Origin: Nothopassalora personata
Taxonomy: Eukaryota > Ascomycota > Dothideomycetes > Mycosphaerellales > Mycosphaerellaceae
Direction: 5' to 3'
DNA: 64,000 bases
Assembly: GCA_033816765.1 (NCBI GenBank)
Contig: CM066299.1
Span: 744,001-808,000, forward strand
Below the pieces are notes generated by a model. It was not told the origin of the DNA. It searched no databases and was given only the letters and a program-made list of their open reading frames with translations. The position numbers and the translations under genes are program-made. Below, one piece after another: positions 1-11,829 of this stretch (the first letter of the stretch is position 1; every line of letters starts with the position of its first letter).

Positions 1-238
1 CTACTTATGCTTAGAATGATTAGACTAATTACCGAGATCTACGAATCTCCTTTGTATTTAGGAACGCTAGAAACCCTTATAGTTCTAATGCGTTTAACTT
101 ATGTTACTATCTCACTGATTAGAATACAACTCTTACTCCAATCATTCATCTTCGCTTAGCTTGCTTTAGCCTCTCTAAAGAATACCGCTACGTGACTTAA
201 CTTATCTCTCCTTTAAGACTAGCCCTAGAACGAGACAT
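1..238. repeat. Unassigned RIP-degraded repeat at the window edge
   Basis: Sequence similarity between elements A and B (inverted copies of each other) stops near position 239. To the left, B no longer matches the reverse-transcriptase region of A around 8,880. The stretch has the same TpA-rich, CpA-poor composition as the surrounding repeats and no usable frame. It is probably another insertion into B or a rearrangement junction; the family is unknown. Confidence 0.4.
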
Positions 239-1558
239 AATAGTAACTACCGCACTAGCTCTTTCTAACTTAGTAAGAACTAGATCTAGGGAAACAATGT
301 ACTTAACGACCTATTTCCTTAACCTAGGCTCTATCTCTATATTCCTATAGTCCTTAGTTAGTCCCTTAATACCGATGTTATTGAGAAACGGCTTCGCTCG
401 ATGCGAGATATAATTAAGTAGAATCTTTGTTACCGTACGTACGAACTAAGCAACTGAATTAGTAGCTCCTTAAGGTAGAGTCGTGTTGCGTACTAGGCTA
501 AGAGGGGTTATGAAGGCTATTAAGTCCCGGTAGGACTTATCTAAAGTGATCTAATTATAACCTAAAAACAGGTTAATAAGTAAAGCAACACGGCACCCGG
601 TAAAATCCTCTAAGAAGCTATCCGTGTCTGGTGGAATGTTAGTATCGCGTATAGTAACCTTATTTAGGAGCATAGCTAAATTAATTAACCGATATAGCAC
701 ATCGCTTCTAGAGGCATTAACTTTCTTTACGACTAGGAACTAGCTATTAGAATATACCCCCTATAAGTATTCTAAAATGTTGTTCTTAATCCGGGCCCTA
801 ATTATGCGTTTAATAATCGCCCTAAGACTTAGGTGCAACCGGATAGGGCGTGCCTACTATAGCCTATAAGGGATTGTGTTAATCTTCTAAGGTAGTATAA
901 CGTCGTGCCTAATTTGCCTTATGTAACTGAAATCCTAAGCGAGGACTGCCTCCTGGTTATAGAGCATCTTATCGAATAAGGCCCTTTCTATTAGTAATAG
1001 CTTAATACTAACCTTAATTAAGGTAAGCCGTTCTAGAGTAATCCGGATACCTCGCTTAATACTTAAGAATTTCTTAGTTAAGTACTTCCCGTTAAACGGA
1101 CCTTATCCTTTAGGTATCTTAGACTCTAGGTATAGTGCCCTACGCTTCTATTCTATATCTCCCTTAACTCGTGATTCTAGGCGCTCGTAAACGCTCGCGT
1201 CTACTAGCTTCTTCTTATCCGTCTTACGCTTATATATCGTAAAGACCTACGGCATCATAATGTCACCTATATATTAGTCTACTTGTTACTTCCGTACCTA
1301 AGCATTTAATGTAGATTGCCTTAGGATCTCGGAGGGCTAATCCCCTTAAACTAAATAAACGTTAGTAGTAGAATCTCCCTTAAACGCGCCAATTCTAATT
1401 TCTGCAACTCGTTCCTTTATTCTAGTACTCCTAAGCAATCCTAATAAGTGAGCTAAATAGTTACTAGGCGTTAGAGCCTTACCGGGCTCTTATAGATGCG
1501 TCGTGTCGTCCTATAGATGCGTCGTATCGTAGTCGTATCTGTTTTCCTTACTATAGCT

Positions 1559-1584
1559 ATTTGCCGGTCCCGGGACCGGTAAAT
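1559..1584. repeat. 26-bp palindrome (element B, PR-RT interval)
   Basis: The core CCGGTCCCGGGACCGG is flanked by ATTTG and TAAAT. It occupies the position in B equivalent to 7,552-7,577 in A. It stays GC-rich and nearly intact although the DNA around it is heavily TpA-mutated. Confidence 0.85.
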
Positions 1585-3651
1585 TAAAGTCCGAGGTTTC
1601 TCCGAGATAGTACGAGAACCTTACTAATTTTATTAAATCCGGCTTTAGCAAGTCAGTGGGTTGAGCGCCGTAACTCAACCTACCCTTCTATTTCCCGACG
1701 CTTTTAATAGTTCTTAAAGGGTCTTATACCTGTCCGAACTAATTAGGGTAGTAAACATAATACTTTCACCTTTACGGCTCGTAATAGTCCCCTCCTACGA
1801 ACTATTATCGCAGTCACGGGCAGTAAGCCGTACCTTACGGGCCTACGGTCGTCCTAGGATTGTTAGTGAGTTTAGATCCGAGGAGATAAACATGTCTACC
1901 TAGTAGTAAACCCTAAATACCTAAATATCTAAATTGCCTATAATATCTTTAAACTAGGCCCGCCCTCTAGCACCTCGAAAGGTAAGCTAAGCACTCGACA
2001 TTACTAGTAACCTAAACCTATAAGCGTTCCTCTAGCCGATAATATTTACCTCGGAACCCTGATTAATTAGGTACCTAATCTAGTTCTTATTTATCCTAAA
2101 CTCCGCTACTACCTAAGGACTAGGGACTATAGTAAAGTTGTTAAGGATACTAGAGAGCTAGATTTTCTTAACGTCCTTATATAGCTTAGTAGTAGGGACC
2201 GCACCCCTAGAGTAAAGCATAGTTAAATACACTCCGACATACTAGGCCTAACTATCTTCGCGGAAGACCTCCTTATTATACTTAGGCTTATCTTTATAGG
2301 TAACTACTTGTCTAGTGCGAACCTTAGGGTCTTTTCCTATAAGGCGTCGCACTATAGCGGAGCTTCTCCTAAAGAGCGGGAGTGTTAGTAACGCGACCGA
2401 AGAGGGCAGCCTCGAACTAGCGACTATATCGAAACTAATCCTAAGCATTCACATTGGGAAACGTCGTCTAGAGGATCTAATTAATCTAGTAGATAATACC
2501 CTCTTCCTTTATAACCGGGCTATTACTAGCGAAACTATATTATCGGACGTAGTTGTTAATTCTTATAGTCTTAGTATTCTATATACGCTTCCTCTATGCG
2601 AAGGGGGCGTTTACGAGACTAATAGGCATATCCTTAGGCAGTCCTTTACTAGTATCGTTCCCTAGTTCGTTTACTTAGGCATTATTTTCCCTTCCTAGGG
2701 TTACCCCGGATTTAGCTAATAATTGAGTTTCGCTTATTTAAGCATTGACTTCGTTAATCATTTTAACCTCCTACTAGTTAATCTTAGCTTACCGGATCTC
2801 CTATTCTAATTGAAGGCGAACTTTCTTAGTAGCCTTAGCTCGGGCTCGTAGATCCTAGGCTAAGGACCGGGTCCTCGGGTGCGGATTCTTTAGAATGCCT
2901 ACGGGTACCTTCCCTTTCACTTTGTTAGACTGTATAGGATAGGCAGATACCTTATTAAGCTCGCCTAAGTCGACTGCCTACTCCGCTTTACTTTCTCCGA
3001 ATAAGACCTAATATATCCTAGTAGAATTCTCCGTTTAGCTAGACCGTACGTCCTAAGGGCTATAATCTATTAAATGCCTAAAGTTAGGGGGGGCTTAGAA
3101 TAATTAGGAGGCGTAACCTTTATTACCCTAGTATAGTCCCTACCTATCTATTACTTACGTAGTACGGGAATTTTATACTAGTTATTAAACTCGATCGGCC
3201 TATAATGTTCTTCGAGTAGAGGGAGCATGTAGAGCAGTTTCGGTTTACTATAGTCCCTCCGAAAGTTGAATTTAGTAGGACGCGGATCGCCTTCTTTCCC
3301 TAGATACTACTAGTTGTTTGGGGCGAGGTATACGTAGCCCCGGGATATTAAGGACCTTATCGCCCTATAATTGGTAGCCTAGTGCTTCGAACTGCTACAG
3401 TTATAGCAATAACTATCTATCGCTTTAGACTGCTCGTGATTCTAGGATAGGGGACGCTACATTGCGTAAACCTATAGCTTAGTGTCTAGGTCGTGCCTCT
3501 CCGGTTACATAGAGCGTTAATTCTCGCTCGGGTAGAAGGAACCCGTATCCGCGACGCGACCGCGCTAGTATGCACGTATGCTTATTTTAGCTACCTTCTA
3601 GATTAGGTTATTATTAACAACAGTCCTAGAGGTAGCCTTCTTAAGCGTGTT

Positions 3652-3848
3652 TGTAAGGGGCAGCCCAGTGGCTAACCCCTACATGTGGCCTTGCATGTGA
3701 CATGCGGTCGCGACCGGCTGCCAAGCCGCACGTGACACGCATGAGTACACCTTGCGACGCGCGATGCGTCTTGAACAAAAGGCAAGAATTAGTTCATCTA
3801 CGACTAGTAGGTCGTGGGCGTGCTATACATTGCGACATCCCCTTAACA
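3652..3848 (+). mobile_element. Solo LTR, 197 bp, Copia-like (family E)
   Basis: It begins TGTAAGGGGCAGCC and ends CCCCTTAACA, giving imperfect terminal inverted repeats with TG...CA ends. It is flanked by the perfect 5-bp target duplication gtgtt (3,647-3,651 and 3,849-3,853). Removing it restores the gag sequence of element B exactly. The same sequence recurs at 63,482-63,677, where an adjoining polypurine tract identifies it as a 3' LTR. It keeps many CpA/TpG dinucleotides, so it has been little affected by RIP; it is shorter than the usual RIP length threshold. Confidence 0.85.
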
Positions 3849-3957
3849 GTGTTAATCTTAGGCTTAAGGCGCGGCATTAGCTTTACAACTAAGCGGTATA
3901 GCTAAGGTAAAGTAAGGGGGAAATCTATATATATAGCTTTCTATCCTTCCTTACTAT

Positions 3958-4327
3958 TATTAACGACTAATAGGTTGTGTTAACCTTAGGTTTAGAGGGG
4001 GTCCCTTAGGTCCAACTTGCCCTAATTTCATTTAGGTTTAATTAGACATTTAGGTAAGCTAGTAGGACCTAGTATAGCTGTTAAGATATATACTACGTAG
4101 CTAAGCATTGTAAGCGTAGCATTAAGGCAACAATTCAATTTATACCTCTCGAGTAGAGGGTATAGGGGTTTAGGTCTACTAATCCTCTTGTTTTATCTAG
4201 CTACTACGCTGCTCGTCACGTGACCTGATTTCCCGGTCCCGGGACCGGCAAATACCCCTACTTACGTAAGCACCGCTCTATACTACCACAACTTGGACAG
4301 GCCTACATAGGCTGGTTAGTAGACATT
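3958..4327 (+). repeat. 5' LTR of element A
   Basis: This 370-bp LTR is shared by four copies in the window: here, 10,025-11,179 (interrupted), 22,138-22,506 and inverted 23,599-23,967. The ends inferred from target duplications are tattaacgac...gtagacatt, not the canonical TG...CA. It contains GTCACGTGAC followed after a few bases by the CCGGTCCCGGGACCGG palindrome (4,228-4,253). Confidence 0.85.
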
Positions 4328-4617
4328 ATTTTAGTAGTCAATAAGGGGGATATTAAGTGTACACCCAGTAGCGTATTAGCATCTAGTTTATAAGGTTAAA
4401 ATTACAGTTTAAGGTCTAAGGTTCACGGTTAAGGTCGACTAAGGTCGAAAACACTTAAGGTCTAAGGTATTTAGTAACAATTACGGTTATAAGGTCCTAT
4501 TAAGCAATAACTAGTATTAGCACATTCTAAAGCAAGTACTACGCAACAATAGATACGGCTACATTACTAGAAAAACTTAGCACCTTTACTGACATAGGTA
4601 GAGGCTACGAACAGCCT

Positions 4618-5830
4618 ATGAACCCTACGAAAATGGAAGGAGTCTATAGGGATTCTATCCCTTATAAGGGGATAGAGGAATCGGAGGAAGGGGAAACACC
4701 TAAATCTAGTAAAGAAGGAAGAAGCGGAACTAGCGCCGCTAAATTGGGTATAGGTATAGGAACGAACAGCACAATTGGAATGGATGCTATAACTGCCCTC
4801 TTTAGACGATTAGCAGTAGCAATAGAAAACGCTAGCCCTTGCTTTCCACCTCTAGGAGGTGCTAAGAATTCGTTCTTTAATAGCACCAATGCTACTAAGT
4901 TCTAGGAGCGGTTTAGCAACCTAATAGACTAGTATCCGCCTCGGGCATCTATTAAGAAGGATGATTTCTAGGGCAGGTTTAAGCGCAATTACGGAACTAC
5001 TATCCGGCGTATAGTTATAAGACTGCCTAGGTAGCTTACTAACAAGGCACGTTTTAGGAGGGCGTTCTTATTAGAGTTCTCGAGGTTTAACGCCTACTCG
5101 ATGTTAGGGAGTCGGGAATATCTTAAGGAGATTGTAAGGGCGCAGTAAGGCAAGAGGCCTAAAGAACAAGATGTGAAGGAATTCATCCGCCTATTTGTAT
5201 CCTTAAGTGACCTAATTAAACCTAAGGATTTAGATAACAGCTCCCGGAGTCGCCTTCTCCTTTAGGGATTGCTAGAGGCAGTCGCGAAAGCGGTCTATAA
5301 GGCTTACGGGCTTCACCTAAAGCAACCTAAGAAGTTTAGGGACTTTTAGAGAATCCTCGATAAAGCTGCTAGTATCGTAGATAGTGAGGAGGGATAGAAA
5401 GCTATACATATAGATTTCCCTCTTACTTTACCTTAGCTACACCGCTTAGTCGTGAAGCAAATGCCGCGCCTTAAGCCTAAGATTAACACGCTTAAGAAGG
5501 CCACCTCTAGAACTGTTATTAATAATGACCTAATTTAGAAGGTAGCTAAAATAAGTATACCTGCATACTAGCGCGGTCGCGTCGCGGACGCGGGTACCTT
5601 CTATCCAAGCGAGAATTAACGCTCTATGTAACCGGAGAGGTACGACCTAGACACTAAACTGTAGGTTTACGCAATATAGCGTCCCCTATCGTAGAATCGC
5701 GAACAGTCTAAAGCGATAGATAGCTGTTGCTATAACTATAGCAGTTCGAAGCACTAGGCTAGCAATTGTAGGGCGATAAGGTCCTTAATATCCCGGGGCT
5801 ACGTACACCTCGCCCCGAACAACTAATAGT
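4618..5830 (+). pseudogene. Element A gag (RIP-degraded)
   Basis: An ATG opens a frame of 95 codons beginning MNPTKMEGVYRDSIPY. The same frame continues past TAG/TAA codons explained by CAG, TGG or CAA mutation. Near 5,730-5,775 it encodes CYNCSSSKHQASNC, a textbook CX2CX4HX4C zinc knuckle, which identifies a retroviral-type nucleocapsid. The same N-terminus occurs on the minus strand at 23,274-22,987 in element B with about ten substitutions. In a live element this protein would form the virus-like particle and bind the RNA. Confidence 0.8.
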
Positions 5831-7039
5831 ATCTAGGGAAAGAAGGCGATCCGCGTCCTACTAAGTTCAACTTTCGGAGGGACTACAGTAAACCAAAACT
5901 GCTCTATATGCTCCCTCTACTCGAAGAACATTATAGGCCGATCGAGTTTAACAACTAGTATGAGATTTCTACACTACGTAAGTAATAGATAGGTAGGGAC
6001 TATACTAGGGTAACAAAGGTTACGCCTCCTAATCATTCTAAGCCCCCTCCTAACTTTAGGCATTTAATAGAGTATAGCCCTTAGGACGCACGGTCTAGCT
6101 AAATAGAGAAGGCTACTAGTACATATTAGGTCTTATTCGGAGAAAGTGAAGTGGAGTAGGCGGTCGACTTAGGCGAGCTTAACGAGGTATCTACCTATCC
6201 TATGCAGTCTAACAAAGTGAAAGGGAAGGCACCCGTAGGCATTCTAAAGAATCCGCACCCGAGGACCCGGTCCTTAGCCTAGGATCTACGAGCCCGAGCT
6301 AAGGCTACTAAGAAAGTTCGCCTACAATTGGAACAGGAGATCCGGTAAGCTAAGATTAACTAGTAGGAGGTTGAAATAATTAACGAAGTTAGTGCTTAAA
6401 TGAGCGAAACTCAATTATTAGCCGAATCCGGGGTAACCCTAAGAAGGGGAAATGATGCCTAAGTGAATAGACTAGGGAACGATGCTAATAAAGGACTGCC
6501 TAAGGATATGCCTATTAGTCCCGTAAACGCCCCCTTCGCATAAAGAAAGCGTATATAGAATGCTAAGACTATAAGGATTAATAACTACATTCGACAGTAT
6601 AGTTTAGCTAGTAATAGTCCGGTTATAAAGGAAGAGGGTATTATCTACTAGATTGATTAGATCCTCTAGATAACGTTTCCTGATGTGAACGCCTAAGATT
6701 AGTTTCGATATAGTCGCTAGTTCGAGGCTGCCCTCTTCGGTCGCGTTACTAACACCCCCGCTCTTTAGGAGAAGCTCGCTATAGTACGGCGTCTTATAGG
6801 AAAGGACCCTAAGGTTTGCACTAGACAAGTAGTTACCTATAAAGATGAACCTAAGTATAATAAGGAGGTCTTCCGCGAAGATAGTTAGGCCTAGTATGTC
6901 GGAGTGTATTTAACTATACTTCGCTCTAAGGGTGCGGTCCCTACTACTAAGCTATATAAGGACGTTAAGAAAATCGGGCTCTCTAGTGTCCTTAATAACT
7001 TTGCTATAGTCCCTAGCCCTTAGGTAGTAGCGGAGTTTA

Positions 7040-9600
7040 GGATAAATAAGAACTAGATTAGGTACCTAATTAATAAGGGTTCCGAGGTGAATATCATCGG
7101 CTAGAGGAACGCTTATAGGTTTAGGTTACTAGTAATATCGAGTGCTTAGCTTACCTTTCGAGGTGCTAGAGGGCGGGCCCAGTTTAAAGGTGTTGTAGGC
7201 AATTTAGATGTTTAGGTATTTAAGGTTCACTACTAAGTAGACATATTCATCTCCTCGGATCTAAACTTACTAACAATCCTAGGACGTCCGTAGGCCCGTA
7301 AGGTGCGACTTACTGCCCGTAACTGCGATAATGGTTTATAGGAGGGGACTATTACTAGCCGTAAAGGTGAAAGTGTTATGTTTACTACCCTAGTTAGCTC
7401 GGATAGGTGTAAGACCCTTTAAGAACTATTAAAAGCGTCGGGAAATGGAAGGGTAGGTTAAGTTACGGCGCTTAACCCACCGACTTGCTAAAGCCGGATT
7501 TAATAAAATCGGTGAGGTTCTCGCACTATCTCGGAGAAACCTCGGACTTTAATTTACCGGTCCCGGGACCGGTAAATAGCTATAGTAAGGAACACGGGTA
7601 CGACTACGACACGACGCATCTATAGGAACCCGGCAAGGCTCTAACGCCTAGCAACCATTTAGCTCACTTATTAGGATTGCTTAGGACTACTAGAACAAAG
7701 GAACGAGTTATAGAAATTGGAACAGGCGCGTTCGAGGAAGATTCTATTACTAACGTTTATTCAGTTTAAGGGGATTAGCCCTCCGAGATCCTAAGGCAAT
7801 CTATATTAAATGCTTAGGCACGGAAGTAACAAGTAGGCTAACATATAGCTAACATTAGGATGCCGTAGGTCTTTACGATGTGTAAGCGTAAGGCGGACAA
7901 GAAGAAGCTAGTAGACGCGAGCGTTCACGAACGCCTAGAATCACGAGTTAAGGGAGATATAGAATAGAAGCGCAGGGTACTATACCTAGAGTCTAAGATA
8001 CCTAAAGGATAAGGTCCGTTTAACGGGAAGTACTTAACTAAGAAATCCTTAAGTATTAAGCGAGGTATTCGGATTACTCTAGAACGGCTTACCTTAATTA
8101 AGGTTAGCATTAAGCTATTACTAATAGAGCGGGCCTTATTCAATAAGATGCTCTATAACCGGGAGGCAGTCCTCGCTTAGGATTTTAGTTATATAAGGCA
8201 AATTAGGCACGACGTTATACCACCTTAGAAGATCAACACGATCCCTTATAGGCCATGGTAGGCACGCCCTATCCGGTTGTACCTAAGTCTTAGGGCAATT
8301 GTTAAGCGCATAATTAGAGCCCGGATTAAGAACAACATCCTAGAATACTTATAAGGGGCATATTCCAATAGCTAGTTCCTAGTCGTAAAGAAAGTTAATG
8401 CCTCTAGAAGCGATGTGCTATATCGGTTAATTAATTTAGCTATGCTCCTAAATAAGGTTACTATGCGCGATGCTAACATTCCACCGGACACGGATAGCTT
8501 CTTAGAGGATTTTGCCGGGTGCCGAGTCGCTTCACTTGTAGACCTGTTTTTAGGTTATGATTAGATTACTTTAGATAAGTCCTACCGGGACTTAATAGCC
8601 TTCATGACCCCTCTTAGCCTAGTACGCAACACGACTCTACCTCAAGGAGCTACTAATTCAGTTGCTTAGTTCGTACGTGCGGTAATAAAGATTCTACGTA
8701 ATTATATGTCGCATCGAGCGAAGCCGTTCCTCGATAACATTGGTATTAAGGGACTAACTAAGGACTATAGAAACGTAGAAGTAGAGCCTAGGTTAAGGAG
8801 ATAGGTCGTTAAGCACATCGTTTCCCTAGATCTAGTTCTTACTAACCTAGAGAGAGCTAGTACGGTGGTTGCTAGAGGCAAATCCTAATGGTTATACGAA
8901 AAGCTTAAGATTGTTAGGTACGTTACTAGCCCGGATAGTCGCTATCCTAACCTAAAGGTTGTAGCTAAGATCCTAGATTAGCCTACGCCTACCTATATTA
9001 AGGAGGTCCGTACCTATGTGGGGCTGTGTATGTACTTCCGGATATAGATTCCCTAGTTCGTTATTATCGCTCGACTAATGTACAAACTGCTAAAGAAGGA
9101 CGCCGAGTTCACCTAGATAGAAAATAAGCAGTTCTCTAAAGAAGAGATTACTAGATATCTTATGTAGGCTCTAGCCTTAGTTACCCTCTACTACTCACCT
9201 AGTGCTAGGTCCATCTTTGTCTTAGTTAATGCTAGCGGCACTAGATAGGGATGTATCGTTTCTTAAGAATTAATAGACAGTACCCGACGGCGTCACCCGG
9301 TGCGGTATAAGAGCGGAATCTAGAACGCGTTAGAATCTAGATATAATGCTAGCAAGCGGGAATGCCTTAGGGTCCTTAAGGGGCTTAAGAAGATCTAGAG
9401 ATATATTACTAGCGTTGATTTTATCCTTAAGGTTAATGCTAAGACACTTGGATAGTAGCTTAACCGGCCGGCTTCGGACCTGCCGAACTCGGCAATGGCC
9501 CGGTAGGTCGCATAGATTAGGTTATTCACGTTCGAGGTAAAGCACGTTACGGGGACTAGATAGATGCCCTATCTCGTAGGCCCTCTACACCTTAGGAACC
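7040..9600 (+). pseudogene. Element A protease, reverse transcriptase and RNase H (RIP-degraded)
   Basis: A retropepsin-like stretch (GSEVNIIG, then LNLLTILGRP) lies at about 7,070-7,290. RT follows, with ASLVDLFLGYD at about 8,540, LPQGATNSVA at about 8,640, and PFLDNIGIKG at about 8,730. The last is the catalytic box; fungal relatives have FxDD there, and the final D appears mutated to N. RNase H-like text (VNASGTR, RYNASKRECLRVLKGLKK) runs from about 9,220 to 9,420. The FxDD-IGIKG form and the RHPxRYxSGIxN motif place it in a fungal Ty3/Gypsy lineage. Stops are nearly all TAG or TAA at former TGG, CAG or CAA. Confidence 0.8.
7552..7577. repeat. Perfect 26-bp palindrome between protease and RT of element A
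   Basis: ATTTA, the core CCGGTCCCGGGACCGG, then TAAAT: both halves are exact reverse complements. The same core appears in every LTR of this family, at 1,559 in element B and at 18,151 beyond pol. It could form a cruciform or a strong RNA hairpin. Confidence 0.9.
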
Positions 9601-10024
9601 TAGGGAAGCTAACGAAGACGAAGTCAACTAGATAATTAATAATAAGCTATTCGGGTACCTAGAGCCGGTCGACACATATCCAGTTAAAATCTAGAAAGCA
9701 CGACATCTCGGGGACTAATATTCTAAGGACTCTTAATAGCTTACTTAGGTTATAGAAACTAGGATCCGGCCTAATAGTGTTACCCGTGCTAAGTACCGGC
9801 GGCTAGTAAAGAAAAGCGTTAACTTCTTTATCCGAGACCAATTACTATTCTTCTAGAAGCGCCGAGGAGCACCGTTGTAACTTATGATTAACGATAATAA
9901 GGCTTAGAAGGAGATCGTTATAGAGTGCTATAAGAGACACGGTTACCGTAGCGCTAAGGTCCTGTATAACCTTATTTCCGATCGGTATTACTAGGACGGG
10001 TGCTTCGCCGATGTCTCTACGTAG

Positions 10025-11179
10025 TATTGACGACTAATGGGTTGTGTTGACCTTGGGTTTGGGTTTGGGAAGGGGTCCCTTGGGTCCAACTTGCCCAAAT
10101 TCATTTAGGTTTGATTGGACATTTGGGCAAGCCAGCAGGACCTGGTATGGCCATTGAGATATATACTGCGCAGTTGAGTATTGTAAGCGTAGCATCAAGG
10201 CAACAATGTCGTCCTATAGAGAGCGCCTTCACGCGGCGGACGACGTAAGTATCTTCGTTACGACGAAGAGAAACTAAGACTCTCTCTCTCGAAAAATACA
10301 AGCCTACTCGACTCGAAACAAGAAAAGACAGGTCGGACGAACCGAACGAACGAGATACGCTCAAAATCTACAAACAAGAACTCCGGAACTGCGAGAAGGG
10401 AAAGCGACGTACATAGCGTACACGTCGCTCGAACAACGAAGGCGCTGTCTACCTGTCGTCCCGGCAAACCACGTAAACTGCCGGCTGGAACCAAGAGAGG
10501 CGTTTAGGGGCGCAAACCACGTATACTGCACGGCTGGAACCAAGAGAGGCCGAGGGGGGGACGACAGCGAGGCCACTGCGACCGAGGAGCTACACTCGAG
10601 ACCGGAGAACGCGACTGGATTGAAACAGAGGCAACGGGTGTTTCTTGGGATTTTGCTCGGTGCGTACGGGTACGGCCGGCTTGGCTTTTTAAAACAAGAA
10701 CGAGACACGGGCGCAAAACTTGTCTCGCCCGGGGCAAGGCGACAAACCGCAATTCTCGACAAGACACGACTACCGGGTACGCGCGTACTACGCCGCAATA
10801 TATTCGATTTACGGTTCGAATAGCGAGCGTTGCTCGCATCTTTTAAGGAGTTTTTACGTCCGGGGTACGACGGGGCTTTTCTCCTTCTCTCAAATTTTGG
10901 TCTCGTTCTCGAGACCCGTGTTGCATAGTCTTTGACTCAAATAGCACGTTAATGGAATAATCAATCAATCAATCAAGGCAACAATTCAATTCATACCTCT
11001 CGAGTAGAGGGTATAGGGGTTTAGGGTCCGCCAATCCTCTTGTTTTATCTGGCTACTGCGCTGCTCGTCACGTGACCTGATTTCCCGGTCCCAGGACCGG
11101 CAAATACCCCTGCTTACGCAAGCACCGCTCCATACCACCACAACTCGGACAGGCCTACATAGGGTGGTTGGTAGACATT
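10025..11179 (+). mobile_element. Solo LTR of the A/B Gypsy family inside element A integrase
   Basis: It matches the A/B LTRs end to end apart from an inserted retroposon (10,208-10,972). Flanks cgtag and agtag share four of five bases, consistent with an aged 5-bp duplication. It retains TG-rich text such as gggtttgggtttggg, where the other LTR copies read ggtttagaggg. It therefore arrived after, or escaped, the RIP that hit the rest of A. Confidence 0.8.
10208..10972 (+). mobile_element. Short TCAA-tailed non-LTR retroposon (SINE-like or internally deleted LINE)
   Basis: A 765-bp insertion interrupts the solo LTR and is bounded by the 13-bp direct repeat tcaaggcaacaat (10,195-10,207, 10,973-10,985). 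It ends with a TCAA tandem tail (10,961-10,976), the signature of target-primed reverse transcription of a LINE-type element. No RT fits inside. It is not RIP-mutated and is much richer in CpA/TpG than its surroundings. A 37-bp segment (from about 10,465) is repeated with small changes from about 10,512. The TTTGACTCAAATAGCACG-like 3' end resembles fungal Tad-type LINE 3' ends from memory only. Confidence 0.7.
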
Positions 11180-11829
11180 AGTAGGTTCGAAGTTATGCTC
11201 CTTATAGGTTTCGCGAAGGCAACTAGCGCGCTAGTAAGCTTCACTTATCGAGCCCTTAGGTTATTAGTGAGAAGTAGTACTCGGACCCCGTCTAGGTGCA
11301 TAAAAATAGATACCTCCTAGTTACGCGCGAAGCACTTAGTAACTAGATCGAGGCTAGAGTAACAAGGGCACCTCCTAGCTCTAAGACGGTTACTAAGTTT
11401 CTATACGAAGATGTCTTCTATAGGCACGGCTACTATGCTAAAATTGTGCTTAATAACGCTACGGTTTATGCGGCTAAGGTTAAGCGGTTACTCGTAGGGC
11501 TTAGTATTCGAAGGATTCGAATATTACCGTACTATCCGTAGTCTAATGCTCCGGTCGAGGCTAGACACCGTCCGATTCTTACAGCGTTAGCAAAGCTCAC
11601 GAGGAACACATACCGCGGATGGGAGCAATGGGTACCCGCTATGTTATGGGCTAATAGGACTACGACCTGTCGTACTACTAGAATGACGCTAGCTTAGGTC
11701 CTATATAGCCATCGCACGATTCTACTAATTGAGGTTAAGCACCCGACGTAGGCGAATTACTAATGGGGATCGGTAAGAACGACTAAGGACCTACTTGCCA
11801 TACGTGCGCGTTAACTCTAGGCTCGAGAC

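Larger units (their letters stand above)
239..3952 (-). mobile_element. Ty3/Gypsy element B, distal part (gag end to RT), interrupted
   Basis: This stretch is the inverted, RIP-mutated counterpart of element A positions about 5,400-8,870. Matching blocks include the gag/zinc-knuckle region (about 3,300-3,640 here, 5,500-5,850 in A), the protease region (about 1,800-2,350) and the start of RT (about 300-1,150). It continues the gag sequence that resumes at 22,512, because element A has split B. The junction bases agree: B reads continuously once A and the 5-bp duplication actat are removed. A 197-bp solo LTR of another family sits inside it at 3,652-3,848. Every frame is riddled with TAG/TAA stops, so nothing here is functional. 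Confidence 0.85.
9880..11829 (+). pseudogene. Element A integrase, N-terminal and core parts (split by a solo LTR)
   Basis: The text before the solo LTR fits the zinc-binding HHCC region (ending near ...LISDRYY at about 9,985). The text after it continues with the catalytic core: a PYYPQSNAPVEARHRP-like block at about 11,530, WVPAMLWANRTT at about 11,630, and LLAIRAR at about 11,800. These match the GLSPYHPQANG...ERGH and LWADRT motifs of Ty3/Gypsy integrases. A Copia element interrupts it at 11,830, and the frame resumes at 17,449. Confidence 0.7.

Noticed and set aside
10361..10798. 145-codon minus-strand frame inside the TCAA-tailed retroposon
   Set aside because: Composition-driven Arg/Ser/Pro-rich text with no domain; it overlaps three other frames in the same GC-rich insert.
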